Counted from the first letter of the stretch, positions 11,224 through 23,384 are shown. The stretch: DNA of 64,000 nucleotides from Symsagittifera roscoffensis (GCF_963678635.1 NC_087062.1:67627415-67691414); one strand, 5' to 3'. Notes: generated by a model from the letters alone, not told the origin. Numbers and translations: made by a program.

Positions 11224-12619
11224 CTAAAGGACCAGTGCTCCAGGCTTTCATCGCAGTCAGCGGTCACAGTCAGCGAAGTGGATTTCGACTTTTGAAGAGT
11301 GGGAGAGCAAGGGCGAGGGCGATGTAGAGGGCAATTGCGAGAGTGAGAGGGAATAATTCAACTCAGAATCTCAATGCTATACTATATAACAAAGTTCTTT
11401 TATTCACTATATATCAAAACGAATCTGATTTTTCTCAGAAGAACCAGTCATGTCATTCAGCTCAGAACTGCATCCAATAAGTTAATGTTAGTTTTCGATT
11501 CTATATTGGAAAGTGAGTTGACGCTTGGTTTCAAGATCCTCACAGAGCCACCAAGTTGCGAAAGCAAGGGACACAGCGACCTAGCGAACCTCTGTAATTT
11601 GAGTCAGTCAAGCCCACGGAGCCTAAATTTGTTCGTAATGATTCATTCATCAAATTCATTAGCTTAAGTTACCCTTCATTTTTATGGCTGACTCTTTTTT
11701 GATATATCATTTTCTTTGTCATTATTCAAATTTCTTTCGTTTATAAAAAACTGAAACTTTTTTGAAAATTTTTAAAAACGGTTTGCTATTCTGTACCAAA
11801 TTGTGTTATTTATTGAGCTTTCTGCCAATTTGATTTAAGCCATTCTATTTTTCGTTGTAATTAAAATTTTAAAATTACCTATCTGAGTTGAGTAAAACTG
11901 TTTCCGGCTCTGTAGGAAATCCCATAACGATTCAATTAATTAGAATATACGTAGGCAGTGAAACTAGTAGTTGTTTTGTAAGGTGAATGATATTTCTGTG
12001 TGAATGGATTTTTGATATTATTTTTAAATTTTCCCGTATACTGAAAAGCGTCTAAAAACACATGAATTCCTAGTTTCCAATGGTTATTAAGACCATTTTT
12101 GATTATTTGCAATTAAAATTGATCAATCTTTTTATGACTCTATTTGGTGATATTTTATTTGTTTGCAAACTCAAAAATTTTCAAATTTACCATAAAAATC
12201 CTTTTTTTTTTCAGAAAAAATGTCAGAATTTAGTGGTCCAATATCAGATGTTTCAGGTGTTTCATTGATTCCTTGATGGCAACCTAAAATTTTAATTTAT
12301 TTCATATCACTTTGGCATACAGATCACATCACGGACTGAGTGAGCATTAGCTTTCAAACGAATAAACGTTATCATTTCAAAGTTGATTGTCATAAAATTT
12401 CGGCTGCTTTGTTAGGAGCACTGCCGCTTTAAAATCGTTTAAATCCATAAAAAACTCGACTGGAATCAGGTAGGGCAATAACAATAATTTTTTTATCTGA
12501 GAGTAAAGACACTGATACGATAACTGTTTAATTTTTCCTTTAAGTCAGTGGCCAGTCTCAGTAATGGTCCTACTAGTTTAAAAAAGGCTGTGTTTCTTAC
12601 TAATAAGTGCAAATAATTC
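11224..12619. other. intergenic stretch, no supported gene
   Basis: The only distinctive element is a GA-rich simple-sequence patch at about 11290-11355 (GAGAGTGAGAGGGAA type). The rest is AT-rich with no supported frame. Confidence 0.5.
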
Positions 12620-13180
12620 ATATTCGGAAATTAAACAAAACAAGACTGCTCGTATCAGGGCCAAACCCTGAATGTTCCGACTGCCTATTAAGGTTTATGG
12701 AGCAGTAATAATATTGAAAAATTAAAATTAATAAAATAAAATGAAAATTTTTTTTTCTTAATTTGAAATTTTTTTAAAATAAAAATCATCCCCCCACACG
12801 CCATATAAAGTAGAAAAGGATAGAGTTCGCTACTTGTAACGAATCAACTATGGCAAATAAGCTTCGTTAAACCAATTTGGAACGATTTCTAAGACGGATT
12901 AACTCTCCGCTTACGCGTTAATAGCGCGAACTATATCGCGCGTTAATTGTCCCAAATTGGCCAAAATGGCAATCTTTAAACCCTCGTAACTTTACGAAAA
13001 ATGATCACAGGTGAAATATCTTTTCAAATTCGAGCTCAGGATAACAATACTTTTCGAATGATATATAAAAAAATTCCGTCAAAAATGGCTAGTTAAAAAG
13101 TCGAAATTTGTCTGAAGAAAAAAACCCACCCCGAGCACAAATATTCCGTTACTTTCGTATCGAAAGTCGGAACAAAAAGT
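12620..13180 (+). repeat. dispersed ~0.5-kb repeat, copy 1
   Basis: This block recurs in inverted orientation at 16.62-17.18 kb and in part at 17.44-17.69 kb. A core at 12674-13173 is bounded by the inverted octamers GTTCCGAC and GTCGGAAC; similarity extends about 50 bases beyond the first. Internal landmarks are TTAATAGCGCGAAC and TATCGCGCGTTAAT (CG-rich, nearly palindromic) and CGTATCGAAAGTCGGAAC at the end. No protein is encoded. The structure suggests a non-autonomous DNA transposon (MITE-like); target-site duplications were not established. Confidence 0.7.
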
Positions 13181-13433
13181 CGGATTCGATACTCTCCTTA
13201 TCTCAAAATAACACATTTGAGGGGCATTTAAAAAAATGTTCCGTGTAGTTTGCATAACGTTACAATTTATGATTTTCGTTTTGCCTGGAATTCCCATTGG
13301 ATCGAGTCTGGGAAAAAAAACAGCCATGGACATGGTTTATATTAGGAATGCCTTGCAGAAAAAAAACGTGCCCAAGTATGACATGGTCTTTTCTTTTTTC
13401 AACTTTCTCTTTTTTTGGAGGGAGCTCAACGTA

Positions 13434-13471
13434 GTCGGAACAACCTAGTCGGTACAACCTTGTCGGAACAA
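13434..13471 (+). repeat. three tandem 14-base units
   Basis: TAGTCGGAACAACC, TAGTCGGTACAACC and TTGTCGGAACAAC follow one another. The GTCGGAAC core is the same octamer that bounds the dispersed repeat beside it, so this may be a degraded or amplified end of that element. Confidence 0.6.
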
Positions 13472-13650
13472 CTATTTTGAAGTAACATTCCCTCAAAAGG
13501 AAATAATGTTTTTTAATTAAAATGATCACTTAAAGAATTCTATCAAAGTCTTAGCCAGTTTTTGTTCTATTACGGGGAACTACAAGAGAACAGAGTAACT
13601 TGATCTGCTAAAACTTAAGAGTTAGCTGATGATAAAAATAATCAACCAAG

Positions 13651-14268
13651 CTAGTAATTGTTTTCAGTGATTTTTATCTGTGGAAACGCCTTTTGTATTT
13701 TTTCTACCTCTCTTTCATAAATATCTTCTTGTTCCAAGCCCGACCACGTTTCAATAGTGTCTGGCTTTTTGGAAAGTTTTAGTTTATCCGGGGCTATTTC
13801 TAGAATTGGCGCGTCTTCCTTGAACTTGTAACTGTTTTTCCTGACTTGCTGCCCTAATTTTCCTCCGTCCATAGCCATTGGCAATTTAACCCAAAGTCGA
13901 GAACGTCTATTTATTGTCGGCTCTTCGGGTTGAGCAATCGAAGGGGTTCTAGGATCAAGTAGACCCTCGAGTTTTGCCAGAAACATTTGCTGTTTGAATG
14001 TGAGGGGAATTTTACGGTTGAATTTGGAGACTTTGGTACCGTCTCTCGAATTGTACCACTTGAGGCCGAAGAACTCGCGTAGCTGTTCGTCTACTACTTC
14101 TCCGGAACTGTCGCTCTCGTCTGAGCCTCTTCGGGAAAACGTCGCTTGATGTTTCTCATCTGCTTGTCCAGGTACTGACAGTAACGCTGGCTTACGTTGG
14201 GTTATCAAAGGCGACAGTCTTCTTGGTAGTTTTTTGTTGTGAACGTCTCGTTTTTTGTTTTCTGTTGC
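13651..14268 (-). CDS. terminal exon of a host gene of unknown function
   Basis: The exon begins after a splice acceptor (minus-strand AATTGACAG, AG at 14270-14269) and is open for 205 codons to the stop at 13651-13653. It begins in phase 0 and its G+C is higher than the surrounding sequence. The encoded segment is hydrophilic: an acidic Ser-rich stretch (RRGSDESDSSGEVVDEQ), then a Lys/Pro-rich region and a C-terminal helix rich in Glu/Lys. I recognise no domain. The upstream exon at 15264-15407 on the same strand ends in phase 0, so the two can be joined without a frame problem and probably belong to one gene; other exons may lie in the roughly 1 kb between. Both flanks carry copies of the dispersed repeat. 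Confidence 0.6.
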   Translation of the reverse strand, partial: ATENKKRDVHNKKLPRRLSPLITQRKPALLSVPGQADEKHQATFSRRGSDESDSSGEVVDEQLREFFGLKWYNSRDGTKVSKFNRKIPLTFKQQMFLAKLEGLLDPRTPSIAQPEEPTINRRSRLWVKLPMAMDGGKLGQQVRKNSYKFKEDAPILEIAPDKLKLSKKPDTIETWSGLEQEDIYEREVEKIQKAFPQIKITENNY

Positions 14269-15263
14269 CTGTCAATTCAAAAAACTGATTTTTAGCATGT
14301 CAGTTGAGATCTTCACACTTATGATGATCATTTGGCAACTAAAATGTGATAGTTGTTCATTGTATGAGCGCCTTACTGAGTCTGACTAATTCCAACATCT
14401 GCATGATTTTATTAAGCAAACTTCCACCGCTCAAAATTTTGGGATAAACTGGGGACACAATCTAGACTTTTTGAAAAAATGACGAAACTTTCATTGACGC
14501 ATTCTTCCTATGATAGCCGAATTTATCACATTGAAATTTGAAAAATTTTCGTCACCAGTCCTTGAAAAATTGTAATGGTGCTTTTTCACTCGCCAATTTG
14601 TACTAAATTTGAGCGAAAGCGCGCATCAAAAATAAAGCAGCATTAGCATCAGTAACTGATTGTAGGGGGAGCTTTCTTTTTCTCATCAGGGTTGACAAAA
14701 ATTGCTAGTCATACAGTTTTGTCATTATTTTTAGATATGAAACTGAATGATTAGCCTTTTCCTTCTGTGGAGGTCAACCTGGAGAGGGATTCAGACCACA
14801 TGTACCCTCTAAAGGGTCCCGTAATTTTCTAGGACACTGATTAGCCGACTTGTCTTAAAATCTTAAAATATTTTTTCACTGCGCTTTTGGCCCAGTTTTA
14901 GACTAAAATTGAGAGGAACAGCGCGTGTAAAATCAAAAGATCCAAAATATGCCAACAAACGGCGTTCTTGTCTTTCTTTTTGAAACATTAGCCTGTAGGC
15001 AAAATGGGTTGATCTATTAAATTTTCTGGGGAAATTTTGAACTTGAAGTTTTTCGACAAAAAAAGTTGATATCATGCTTTAAAAAACTCGTATTTTCAGC
15101 CTACACGCTGTTGTTTCAACCAACTATTAATGTCCTGTGGAGCTTTTCCACTCCGATACTGTAAGAAAAATAAATTAAAGTTTAGAAACTTCGAGCTACT
15201 CTCCTCCGCGATAATTCAACATCCCCCTCCCATATTGAAAGACGCGCATGACACTGTGTGTAC

Positions 15264-15407
15264 CTTGAGGGGTATAGACTGTCGATTGGACTGTGTGGGG
15301 GGATGCCACTCGTGCCACTGCATCCGTATGTTCATCAGTTTCTTCGCGAACACCTCCTCACTGGATCTCAGGTTGTGGGTGAACATGTCTTTGCACTTTT
15401 CATTCAC
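15264..15407 (-). CDS. internal exon of the same host gene
   Basis: 48 codons bounded by a splice acceptor (minus-strand TTCTACATAG, AG at 15409-15408) and a strong donor (CTCAAG|GTACAC, GT at 15263-15262). Both boundaries are phase 0. The peptide (VNEKCKDMFTHNLRSSEEVF at its start, then a Trp/His-rich segment) has natural composition and the DNA is much GC-richer than its flanks. It lies about 1 kb upstream of the 13651-14268 exon on the same strand. No domain recognised; upstream exons not found. Confidence 0.55.
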
Positions 15408-15482
15408 CTATGTAGAACAACCAATTGATATCAATAATTGAATAATCACAAAAAGTTGTTTTACACGAGATAGAGCAAATCC

Positions 15483-16620
15483 ATATTTCAAATAAATTTG
15501 GTAAGTGTTGTCATAGCACCGCTTCGAGTCGCCAATACTTGGCCTGTTTTCAGGTGCCACGAGAGAGCAATCATTTTGACAGTATCAAAGGGTCATCCTT
15601 GTAAAAAAAGTTTTAAAATGATTAGGAACTTAAGACTAGACAAAAGATTTCGCAAAACACGCACCAAAAAAATCGAGAAACGCTATCTGATGTATCCCAA
15701 TAGATGTAATAGTCGCCTTCAAACAAAAATTAGAGCCGGTCTCAATTTATTTTCAAACTTTGCGAGTTGTCGATTTTCTTAAAATTTGCGAATTGTCTTA
15801 TGTTGCGAGTTTTCTTTGGCGACGAGTTTGTCGAGGTACATTGAACAGTATTTGTTTCTTTCCTTTTTTCCATCTTATTCCTTCTTTGTAGTGGCGCCAC
15901 AGGTTTGAGAATTTTTCATTTGCGCAAATGAAGAGAGATCTGAGTTTCCGTAGAAAACCATAAAAGTCACTCCTCTTCGAAGATAAATTTTCATCAGAGG
16001 AAATAAAAAGGTTGTTCGAGCATTTAATTCCTTGTGAATATGTTTAAAACTAGGTTAGGTGTTGCTTTTCAGTGAATTTTTTGCTTTTCAGAATAAAAAG
16101 TAAACGAAAGGGTTCATACTAAGCTTAAATTGGATTGAGTGGGAAAATTTTGTTAGCAAAAATAAAACGCATGATTAGAAAAAACATCACTATAATAAAA
16201 CTAATCTGTATTTTTTGTTTAAAATTGACTTTTTGAATATCCTCAAAACTTTTCCGTTTTTGCTATAATCTTGCGTTTGTTTTTCATAATTAGAATAAAG
16301 TTATTGGCGTAAACTATTTCATCTTTCCATTCCAGCATTCATTTGAATTAAAAATTCTACTTTACCGGATATATTCAAGATATTGGTATCAGATTGAATT
16401 GTTCCAATGATTTTAAAGCCCCTTTTGAAGCCCTCAAACAACCTGAATCTTTTTGTAGGTTCACCGCTTAACAGCTTGCTTGAAAAAACTAAAGTGGTTT
16501 ACAAAACTTTTGCTTCAAGTCTTGTTTGAATAACCTAATTTATAAGCAAGTCAGTTCCAGCGAATCAACCGTACAATCTCCCCCACCATAAGTGACACCT
16601 ATCATAGAACTCCCCAATCT
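15483..16620. other. intergenic stretch, no supported gene
   Basis: A + strand frame at 15498-15782 is very Arg/Lys-rich without motifs and is probably accidental. Otherwise AT-rich and unremarkable. Confidence 0.4.
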
Positions 16621-17180
16621 TTTTGTTCCGACTTTCGATACGAAAGTAACGGAATATTTGTGCTCGGGGTGGGTTTTTTTTTCTTCAGACAAATTTCGAC
16701 TTTTTAACTAGCCATTTTTGACGGAATTTCTTTTTATCATTCAAAAGGTATTGTTGTCCTGAGTTTAAATTTGAAACGATATTTCATCTGTGATCATTTT
16801 TCGTAAAGTTATGAGGGTTTAAAGATTACCATTTTGGCTAATTTGGGACAATTAACGCGCGATATATTTCGCGCTATTAACGCGTAAGCGGAGAATTAAT
16901 CCGTCTTAGAAATAGTTCAAAATTGGTTGAGCGAAGCTTACTTGCCATAATTGATTTGTTACAAGGAGCAAAATCTATTCTCTTGTAGTTTATATGGCGT
17001 AAGGGGGGATGATTTTCATGAGAAAAATTTCAAATTTTAGAGAAAAAAAAGTTCATTTTATTTTATTTCATTTTATGTTATTACTGCTCCATAAACCTTA
17101 AAAGGCAGTCGGAACATTCAGGGCTTCGCCCTGATACGAGCAGTCTTGTTTGTTTTTGAAATCTAATTCCGCATAAATGA
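16621..17180 (-). repeat. dispersed ~0.5-kb repeat, copy 2 (inverted relative to copy 1)
   Basis: Core 16625-17115, again bounded by GTTCCGAC and GTCGGAAC. Just outside lies a perfect small hairpin, CAGGGCTTCGCCCTG (about 17119-17133), whose counterpart in copy 1 is mutated in the loop and one arm. Copies 1 and 2 face each other across about 3.4 kb that holds the 13651-14268 and 15264-15407 exons. Confidence 0.7.
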
Positions 17181-17437
17181 TTGGTTTCAATCAATGCGCA
17201 CTGAATAAACTGCCGGAGAAATTTTTTAAATATTCAATAGCTGTTTTATCCTGTTAATAACCAAAAAAATAATCATAATTTGGTTTCGATTGATTTTTTG
17301 ATTAACTAGATCAAATTATTTTGCCCTCAAAGTCCATATTTGAAAAACGTGTATTATGAGAGCCCCAAAGGGTCCTGTTAGCAACAGAATTGTCAAAATT
17401 GTACAGCAGTTTTTTTTTATAGAGCAGCAGATAAGGC

Positions 17438-17695
17438 TTTGAAACGATTTCTAGGACGGATTGAATATCACGTTACGCGTTAAAAGCGCGAAATCTATCG
17501 CGCGTTAGTTGTCCCAAATTGATCAAAGTGAAATAATTTTTTAAATTTAAGCTCAGGACACCAATACTTTTTGAATGATAAAAATTTTTTTGTCAAAAAT
17601 GGCTAGTTAAAAAGTCGAAATTTGTCTGAAGAAAAAAAATCCACCCCGAGCACAAATATTCCGTTACTTTCGTATCGAAAGTTGGAACAATAAGA
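17438..17695 (+). repeat. dispersed ~0.5-kb repeat, copy 3 (partial)
   Basis: Same orientation as copy 1. It contains the CG-rich near-palindrome and the conserved end ACTTTCGTATCGAAAG but lacks the half with the second octamer. This is a truncated copy. Confidence 0.65.
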
Positions 17696-18992
17696 TGGCA
17701 GAACTTGTACTGAAATTGACAATTCTGTCATCACAGATAAACTTCAATGGGGTCCTTCATTCTTTAACATTAAATACTGTGCATGAACCACGTTAAAAGC
17801 AAAAGTTTAAGTTTTTCTGTTCATAAAACTGGTTTAGCAACTAAAACGAGAACTACAGAAAAACTTCCCCAGTTTTGGAATTTTTGTATGCAAAAACGTT
17901 CACCAAACAATTTTTATAAATGGAAATTGTACAATAAACAATTTTGATGATCAGTATGTTCTTATTCATTTGAAACCCAATGAAAACTTACCTAAGAACC
18001 CTTCTCAAAGGATTTTAAAAAATTAAAAAAAAACACTTATCATATAATTTTCAGTACTAGGAACCGTAGGACAAGCATTTTTTTTCATTTAACCCATGAC
18101 TTGAGTTGTATGAAAATTATTTTTTTTGTACAAAGTTGTATGACAAGCATTTTTGTTGTATGGGGTCATTCCGGGTATGCTATACCCGACTAAGTTTCTA
18201 ACAAAAACTTGTCTATTTTCAGAAACACAAAAAACGAATCTATATGCGACTCTACTTGTCTACTGTTTTGCTTCCTGAAAATACTCTGCTCGTTTTTCAA
18301 ATTGATTTTTTTTCGAAAAGCAATAAAAACGGCAAACTTTTTTGTAATAACGCATGATTCCTGAGAATTTTCATAGAGCATAAAAAGCACAATCTTTTCT
18401 ATAAAGCAGCAGAATTTCCTCTATACAGCAGCAAAAATCCTGGGGGCCGGTGTTTTATCCACCACAAATCAGTTTGAGGGGTGGGGGTAATTAAACGGTT
18501 GATCCGTTCAAGCCATTGTAGAGACTTGAAGTGTTTCTGAAATGATTTTTAACTCTCTGGCTATCAAAAACAAGTAAACTGTCTCAGAATTTATCCGCTC
18601 AATTTTCTTAAAAGTTATCGATCGATGCAAATGAAACCACTTGAAAACGTTCGATGATGGGCCAACAAACCGAAACTAAAATTATCATTTCAAAAACCAA
18701 AAATGAATATTTTACGCAACAACAGCAGATTGTCATTGTTTTATGCAATCGTTACGTAATTCTGGTGCAATTTACTTTAATCTGATGTAATTTTGGCTTC
18801 GGATATGGCGGTTTGTTGAACATCCTCCGAAAAAAGTAAGCACATCAGAACTTTTTTTAGCACATCACTAAAAAACAGTTGCGTATTCTCAGCGAAAACG
18901 TCTTTTAGCATGACTTTCCTAATTTTTTTCGGGGGATGTTTTCTTTTCCTGAATTTTTTTAGAAACGGTAAAGGCCGATAAATGACGCATTT
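17696..18992. other. intergenic stretch, no supported gene
   Basis: AT-rich, with short local repeats such as GTTGTATGACAAGCATTTTT (about 18133-18152, echoed near 18070). No coding frame can be supported. Confidence 0.4.
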
Positions 18993-19093
18993 CTAAAAAA
19001 AAACTTTTTGCATTATTTGAAGCATGAAAATTATAAACTTCATCTCTGGCGACTTTTTTTCATTTAATAAGATTTTTTTCCATTTCGAATCGA

Positions 19094-19269
19094 AGAAATT
19101 TAATCTGACCTTCAAAGTCCTGTTCAACTTAGAAGCCTCCATTTGGTTGTTTTTGTTGCATTTCTTCTTCGACCTTTGCTCCAGTTTGCATTCGTAATTG
19201 TCGAGTGAAATTCCCTTCAACCCCGGCAGCTCCAGCACTCTCACGCCCAACCTCGTTGTCGCTGTCATA
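19094..19269 (-). CDS. possible first exon of a host gene
   Basis: From ATG at 19269 an open frame with balanced composition (start MTATTRLGVRVLELPG) runs through a GC-richer patch and reaches a possible donor, GAAG|GTCAG, near 19108. Beyond that the frame becomes AT-driven. Exon boundaries are guesses and the function is unknown. Confidence 0.25.
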
Positions 19270-20111
19270 TCAGCTAAGCTCAATTAACTGGACAAAATTA
19301 GAGTTGAATTAAATCAGAAAGAATTTAAGCTCAAAATGGTATATAGTTTACAACACAGCTTGACTATTATCAAATTTTTGTTTTTGAACAAAAGACGTTT
19401 TTATTACATACATACTTCAAAGGAACCGAAAACCGACTATGGTCCAAGTGCTATCGAACTCTCAAATTACCATCATTTTACGATCACTGCAAATTTTTGA
19501 TGTAGATAAGGCCTGCTTTTACTCTTCTGATCAGTTACTGAGCAAGAAAATTCATTTTGCTAAGTTTTATGTTTCAGCAGTTTGAATAAACAAAACATGA
19601 TCTGAGTTAACAAAATGATTTATGACCATCAGAGGGACTTAATACGATTGGTTTTGAACAAGTAGAAACTATTACACTATCGTATGAAACTTCCTATGAA
19701 GCCCCTCTGCTGATAAATTCAAATGAATTTTTCAATCAATAACTTATGCAAAATCAAACCAAATTTTTGCTGAAGCAGGTTTTGATGCCAGCTAAGAATT
19801 TTTAAAAGGAGAGTAGAGTTTTTTATTATCTCTCAAAGAACTTCAATTTGAGAGTAGACCAAGGTGAGGATTGTTAACTTGGTCTCAAATTGGAGCTCTT
19901 CCAGCGATTCGTCCAGATTGATCAGAACCATGTTCAATTCGTCCAACAAGCCGAATACTTATCAGAAAAACAAACTGGGTCTCCCGTCTTAGAAAAATAC
20001 CTCATATAAACCAAATGGTAAAATGAGCAAGCAAATAAACCGCCAAAAGAAGTCAAATTTCCGTGGACTATCACTTTGTTTTAGTCGAGACATGCATCAA
20101 TCTTGAGCGAT

Positions 20112-20312
20112 TTATCTATTGATCCTTGTGGTAGTAGCCTCATGGTCACATAACAACGTAGCGTATTGGTAAAACGTAAGAGAAACAACTTGAATTCCTA
20201 CAAAAAACTGTCGCCAATGGCGGTACGTGATTGTTACGCTACCTGAAGCAATGTCTTTGACATTAGTAATTACAAGTCTTACATAGTCACCACTACACTC
20301 CCCTTTCGACAA
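20112..20312 (-). other. possible exon fragment
   Basis: An open frame with a GC-richer first half whose phrase ECSGDYVRLVITNVKDIAS ends at a plausible donor (TTCAG|GTAGCG near 20245). No good acceptor or start was found upstream. Weak. Confidence 0.2.
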
Positions 20313-20473
20313 ATTGAAAACAATATACTAATTTCAATCATTTTTACTGCAATTTATATTATCTAATTCATGAACTTTCATTAGTCTGTGGTTTTGATAC
20401 CCTTTGGTACGATAAGATGAATCTGATACGATACCCCGTTATCTTCCCTTCTTTTCAGAAAATTCTTGTAGCC

Positions 20474-20940
20474 TTACAAACTCTTGAGTTCTTCGAGGAT
20501 TTGGCGTTTATCTTCATCAGTCATACTGATCGCAATTTTTTTGTCTGCTATATCTAGCTCGTTGGTCGCCATGAGGCCGTTAGAATTGCCATTGATAAAG
20601 GCCAGTTCTGCTATCTCATGGATGATCTGGCCCCCTGTTTCCTCCGTTTGGGTTCCCTCGGTCGTGATCCTTTCTGTAACCTCTGGCGACCGGGTTTCTA
20701 CCAACGATACTACTGTTTTTGTTTCCGTTGACTGGGTGTCCTCCTCTTCGTTATCTTCTTCTGTGTTCGCAATGCGAACTCTTTACGAGATTGGCGCAGA
20801 GACGCCCGAGCCCGTGGAGCTATACGATGTAGTAGCTTAGGGCCAGCTCCGTCAATCGGGTCGCGTGTACGTTGAATTGTCCCCACAGAAACTTGTACTA
20901 ATATTACCAGAGCTGGTCTTTTGCGGCTGATCCGAATTCA
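20474..20940 (-). pseudogene. uncharacterised host protein with an apparent frame break
   Basis: Two minus-strand frames with clearly non-random composition meet here. The upstream one (about 20940-20770) encodes a basic segment containing TRDPIDGAGPKLLHR and RARASLRQSRKEFALRTQ. The downstream one (to the stop at 20474-20476) is acidic, Thr/Glu-rich and ends in a helical DEDKRQILEELKSL. They are in different frames and change over near 20763-20775 without an obvious intron, so either a one-base indel has broken the gene, the assembly has an error, or a very short intron exists. DNA is GC-rich relative to neighbours. No family recognised. Confidence 0.4.
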
Positions 20941-22325
20941 TACCTCGAGTCTCTGATATATCGCTTGTACTCTACAGTTTACTAAGCGCTCATTGCTGGT
21001 TGAATGCTTAGTAATTTTATCCTAAGTTATAAGTCTCACCTTAGATCGTCAGGTTGTCTTGACAAAAGTTAGAGAAGAAACAATAGTTAGAAAAGGTATG
21101 AATTAATTAGTTGGTTAAATACAAAGCACTGAGTTATTAGATTATATAAACGAATCGAACAGTTTAGAGAAATATACCTATGAGGGGAGGTTGAGCTGAT
21201 CTTAATTTGTTCATCAATATTTTTTCTTCTTACTAAGGTCGATGGCTGATTAGTATGTATGGGTCGCCCTTGATTGTGTCCACTTCGGCACTTCTGGTTT
21301 GGTCGTCAGTATCGTCTTTGCCGTAGTCCTTTGGGTACTTGTAGTCCAGACTTCCTCAGGTGTGGGTCTCTCGAGTATCTCGATTTATAATTTTATCGAA
21401 CTTTAAATGAGAATTTATTCTCTATTTTATTTGTGAAAAAAGGCTAGTTTAATTTTATTATAAAGGCAGAAAACAAAAATTATTTATTTTGAAAAGGTCT
21501 GACTGAAGAGATCTAACTTGCTGCTTACTGAGCAAAATGAAACACTGAAGATTTCAGGCCAGTCCTTTTGCTCGTAAGCATAAACCGGCGGCTGATTCAA
21601 TCTTTAATTATTCAGGTTTCACCTGCTCCTTTGTTCTTCCTTTCTTATAAGGGAATTTTCAACTAGTTTTCATTTGATTTTTTCAAATCAAATATCTTTA
21701 ACTTATTAGTCCTCTTTGATTTGAAACCACAGCCTTCAATTTTTCTGATTAAAAATTCATATTACTCTCTCTGATGCATCATATTGCAGGTGCATCTCTG
21801 CTTAATCAAAGCAAGGAGAATTTCAGTGCAGCCGGCAAGACTGCTAAATATTTATCCATTTTGTTTCAAGTTAAAGTTAAAAGAGACGTGTTAATAATCG
21901 CCGCCCTTTGAAAATAGTGAGCATGAAAAAATGAGAAAAATTGGACAAGTATTTAAAAAGGAGTGGATTTACAAAACAAGACTTTATAGTCCTAATAAGA
22001 GTAAATCAGGAAATATCTGATTTAGTGAAAAGAGGCTTTAATTTAAATGGCACGCTCCAATTTAGAATTGGGTCGTTAAATAAACAATTAAGACAATGGT
22101 CTTTTGTCTGTGTAGTATTTTAAACACTTTAACTCACCCCTTTTTTAGAAAATTAAGCTGTTCGATTCTTACAGTTACCATAGTGAAAATTTAAACACTT
22201 TAATGATTAAAAACTATAGTTATAACATTTGAAAAGAACATCAAATGAAAAAGTTATGTAGATAAGTTAGGTTAATGGACTCAAATTTATATAAGGTTTT
22301 TGTTCTCAATAGCTCTAAATTTCGT
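20941..22325. other. intergenic stretch, no supported gene
   Basis: No convincing frame. A 60-codon + frame at 21941-22123 has acceptable composition but no support. Confidence 0.4.
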
Positions 22326-23003
22326 CTAGAGCTTCCTTCCGTTTTCTAGCTCCACATTGTACGATCTGAGGATCGCTATCTTCCTCTGTGAAGCCTCGAG
22401 TTTTGTTGCAACTTGACGATTTTCTTTTTTTACTATTTTGTTCTTGATTCGCAGTCTGCTCATCCCGTCCGTAAGCTCTTGAATATCGTCTTGTTCCTGT
22501 TTGGGTTTTATATAGTTCGGGAAGGCAGTTAATCCCTCAAACGGGATGGTGACTTGCGTTCCTCCTGCCTTCAGGATGTAGCCATGTTCCTCTCTCTTCT
22601 TTAATTTCCAGAAGTTGGTTTCGTTCTTTATAACCACTTCTTGTTGGGTTATGAAGTCGACAGGCATCATCGCTTTTTCCATTGTCGTTGAGTTGACGAC
22701 TTCAATAAACTTCCATCTGTTATAACTTTGCTTTAATGAGTACTTTAAACTCGTTATAATTTTTGGGTTTTCCGTATCCAATTTGGCTTCTCTGCTCTTC
22801 TGCAGTACCAATCTTTGAGTCAAACTGGGAAAATTCCGAGGGTTCTTATTTAGCCCGTCGTCCATTGACAAAGATTGTACTGCTACAGGTTTTCGTTGTT
22901 TCTTTCTGAGAGGCAGCTTTCTTTTAAACTCCTCTGGTGCTGGGTCAGCATTTTGGCAGTTCCAGTTCAAAATTGGGTCATATTCCAATTTGCTAAATAT
23001 CAT
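22326..23003 (-). CDS. uncharacterised 225-residue protein with C-terminal coiled coil
   Basis: The longest non-retroelement frame in the left half. ATG at 23003 is taken as the start, but a T-rich acceptor (GATATTTAG at about 22994) lies just inside, so it could be an internal or terminal exon instead. The N-terminal third is basic (RKLPLRKKQRKP). The middle is a mixed domain with the phrase QSYNRWKFIEVVNST. The last 60 residues are charged with heptad-like spacing of Leu/Ile, suggesting a coiled coil. It has no signal peptide or membrane segment, and no family is recognised. Downstream is AT-rich non-coding sequence; upstream lies the RING-like cluster on the same strand. Confidence 0.5.
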   Translation of the reverse strand: MIFSKLEYDPILNWNCQNADPAPEEFKRKLPLRKKQRKPVAVQSLSMDDGLNKNPRNFPSLTQRLVLQKSREAKLDTENPKIITSLKYSLKQSYNRWKFIEVVNSTTMEKAMMPVDFITQQEVVIKNETNFWKLKKREEHGYILKAGGTQVTIPFEGLTAFPNYIKPKQEQDDIQELTDGMSRLRIKNKIVKKENRQVATKLEASQRKIAILRSYNVELENGRKL

Positions 23004-23370
23004 TAAAAAATAATCAAATATTCAAAATCCCGAATTACATTCGGTACTAAGGCTAATTATCAAATGTTTGAACAGTGAAGGACAAAGTGTAAAATTGTAT
23101 AAATATAAAAGGTGGAAAATATAATTTTGTGGTTTCACACAAACCCACCATGGAAAACAAATGAAGAAAAACGATCATGGTGTTCATTAACCACAGGAAT
23201 AAAGCACTTTACAAGACTGAGTTAAGCTCAGATTTTAAGCTTATGTAGTTAAAGCAAAATTGGAAATTTGGGCATTAATTAAACCCTAATCCTAAATGTA
23301 TGGCCACCTGGAGTCATCCACAGGTTACCATGGGGTCCACTTTTATAGGTAAAAGGGACTAGAAAAAACC

Positions 23371-23384
23371 GGGGGGGGGGGGGG
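23371..23384 (+). repeat. poly(G) tract
   Basis: A run of about 14 G. Length is likely to be unstable and poorly determined by sequencing. Confidence 0.8.

Noticed and set aside
15498-15782. 94-codon + strand frame with Arg/Lys-rich C-terminus
   Set aside because: No start context, motif or splice support, and composition fits chance.
18470-18500. Sequence resembling a reversed spliced-leader (GGGGTAATTAAAC)
   Set aside because: Only about 13 bases agree with the nematode SL1 reverse complement and no splice-leader RNA gene context (donor, Sm site) is present.
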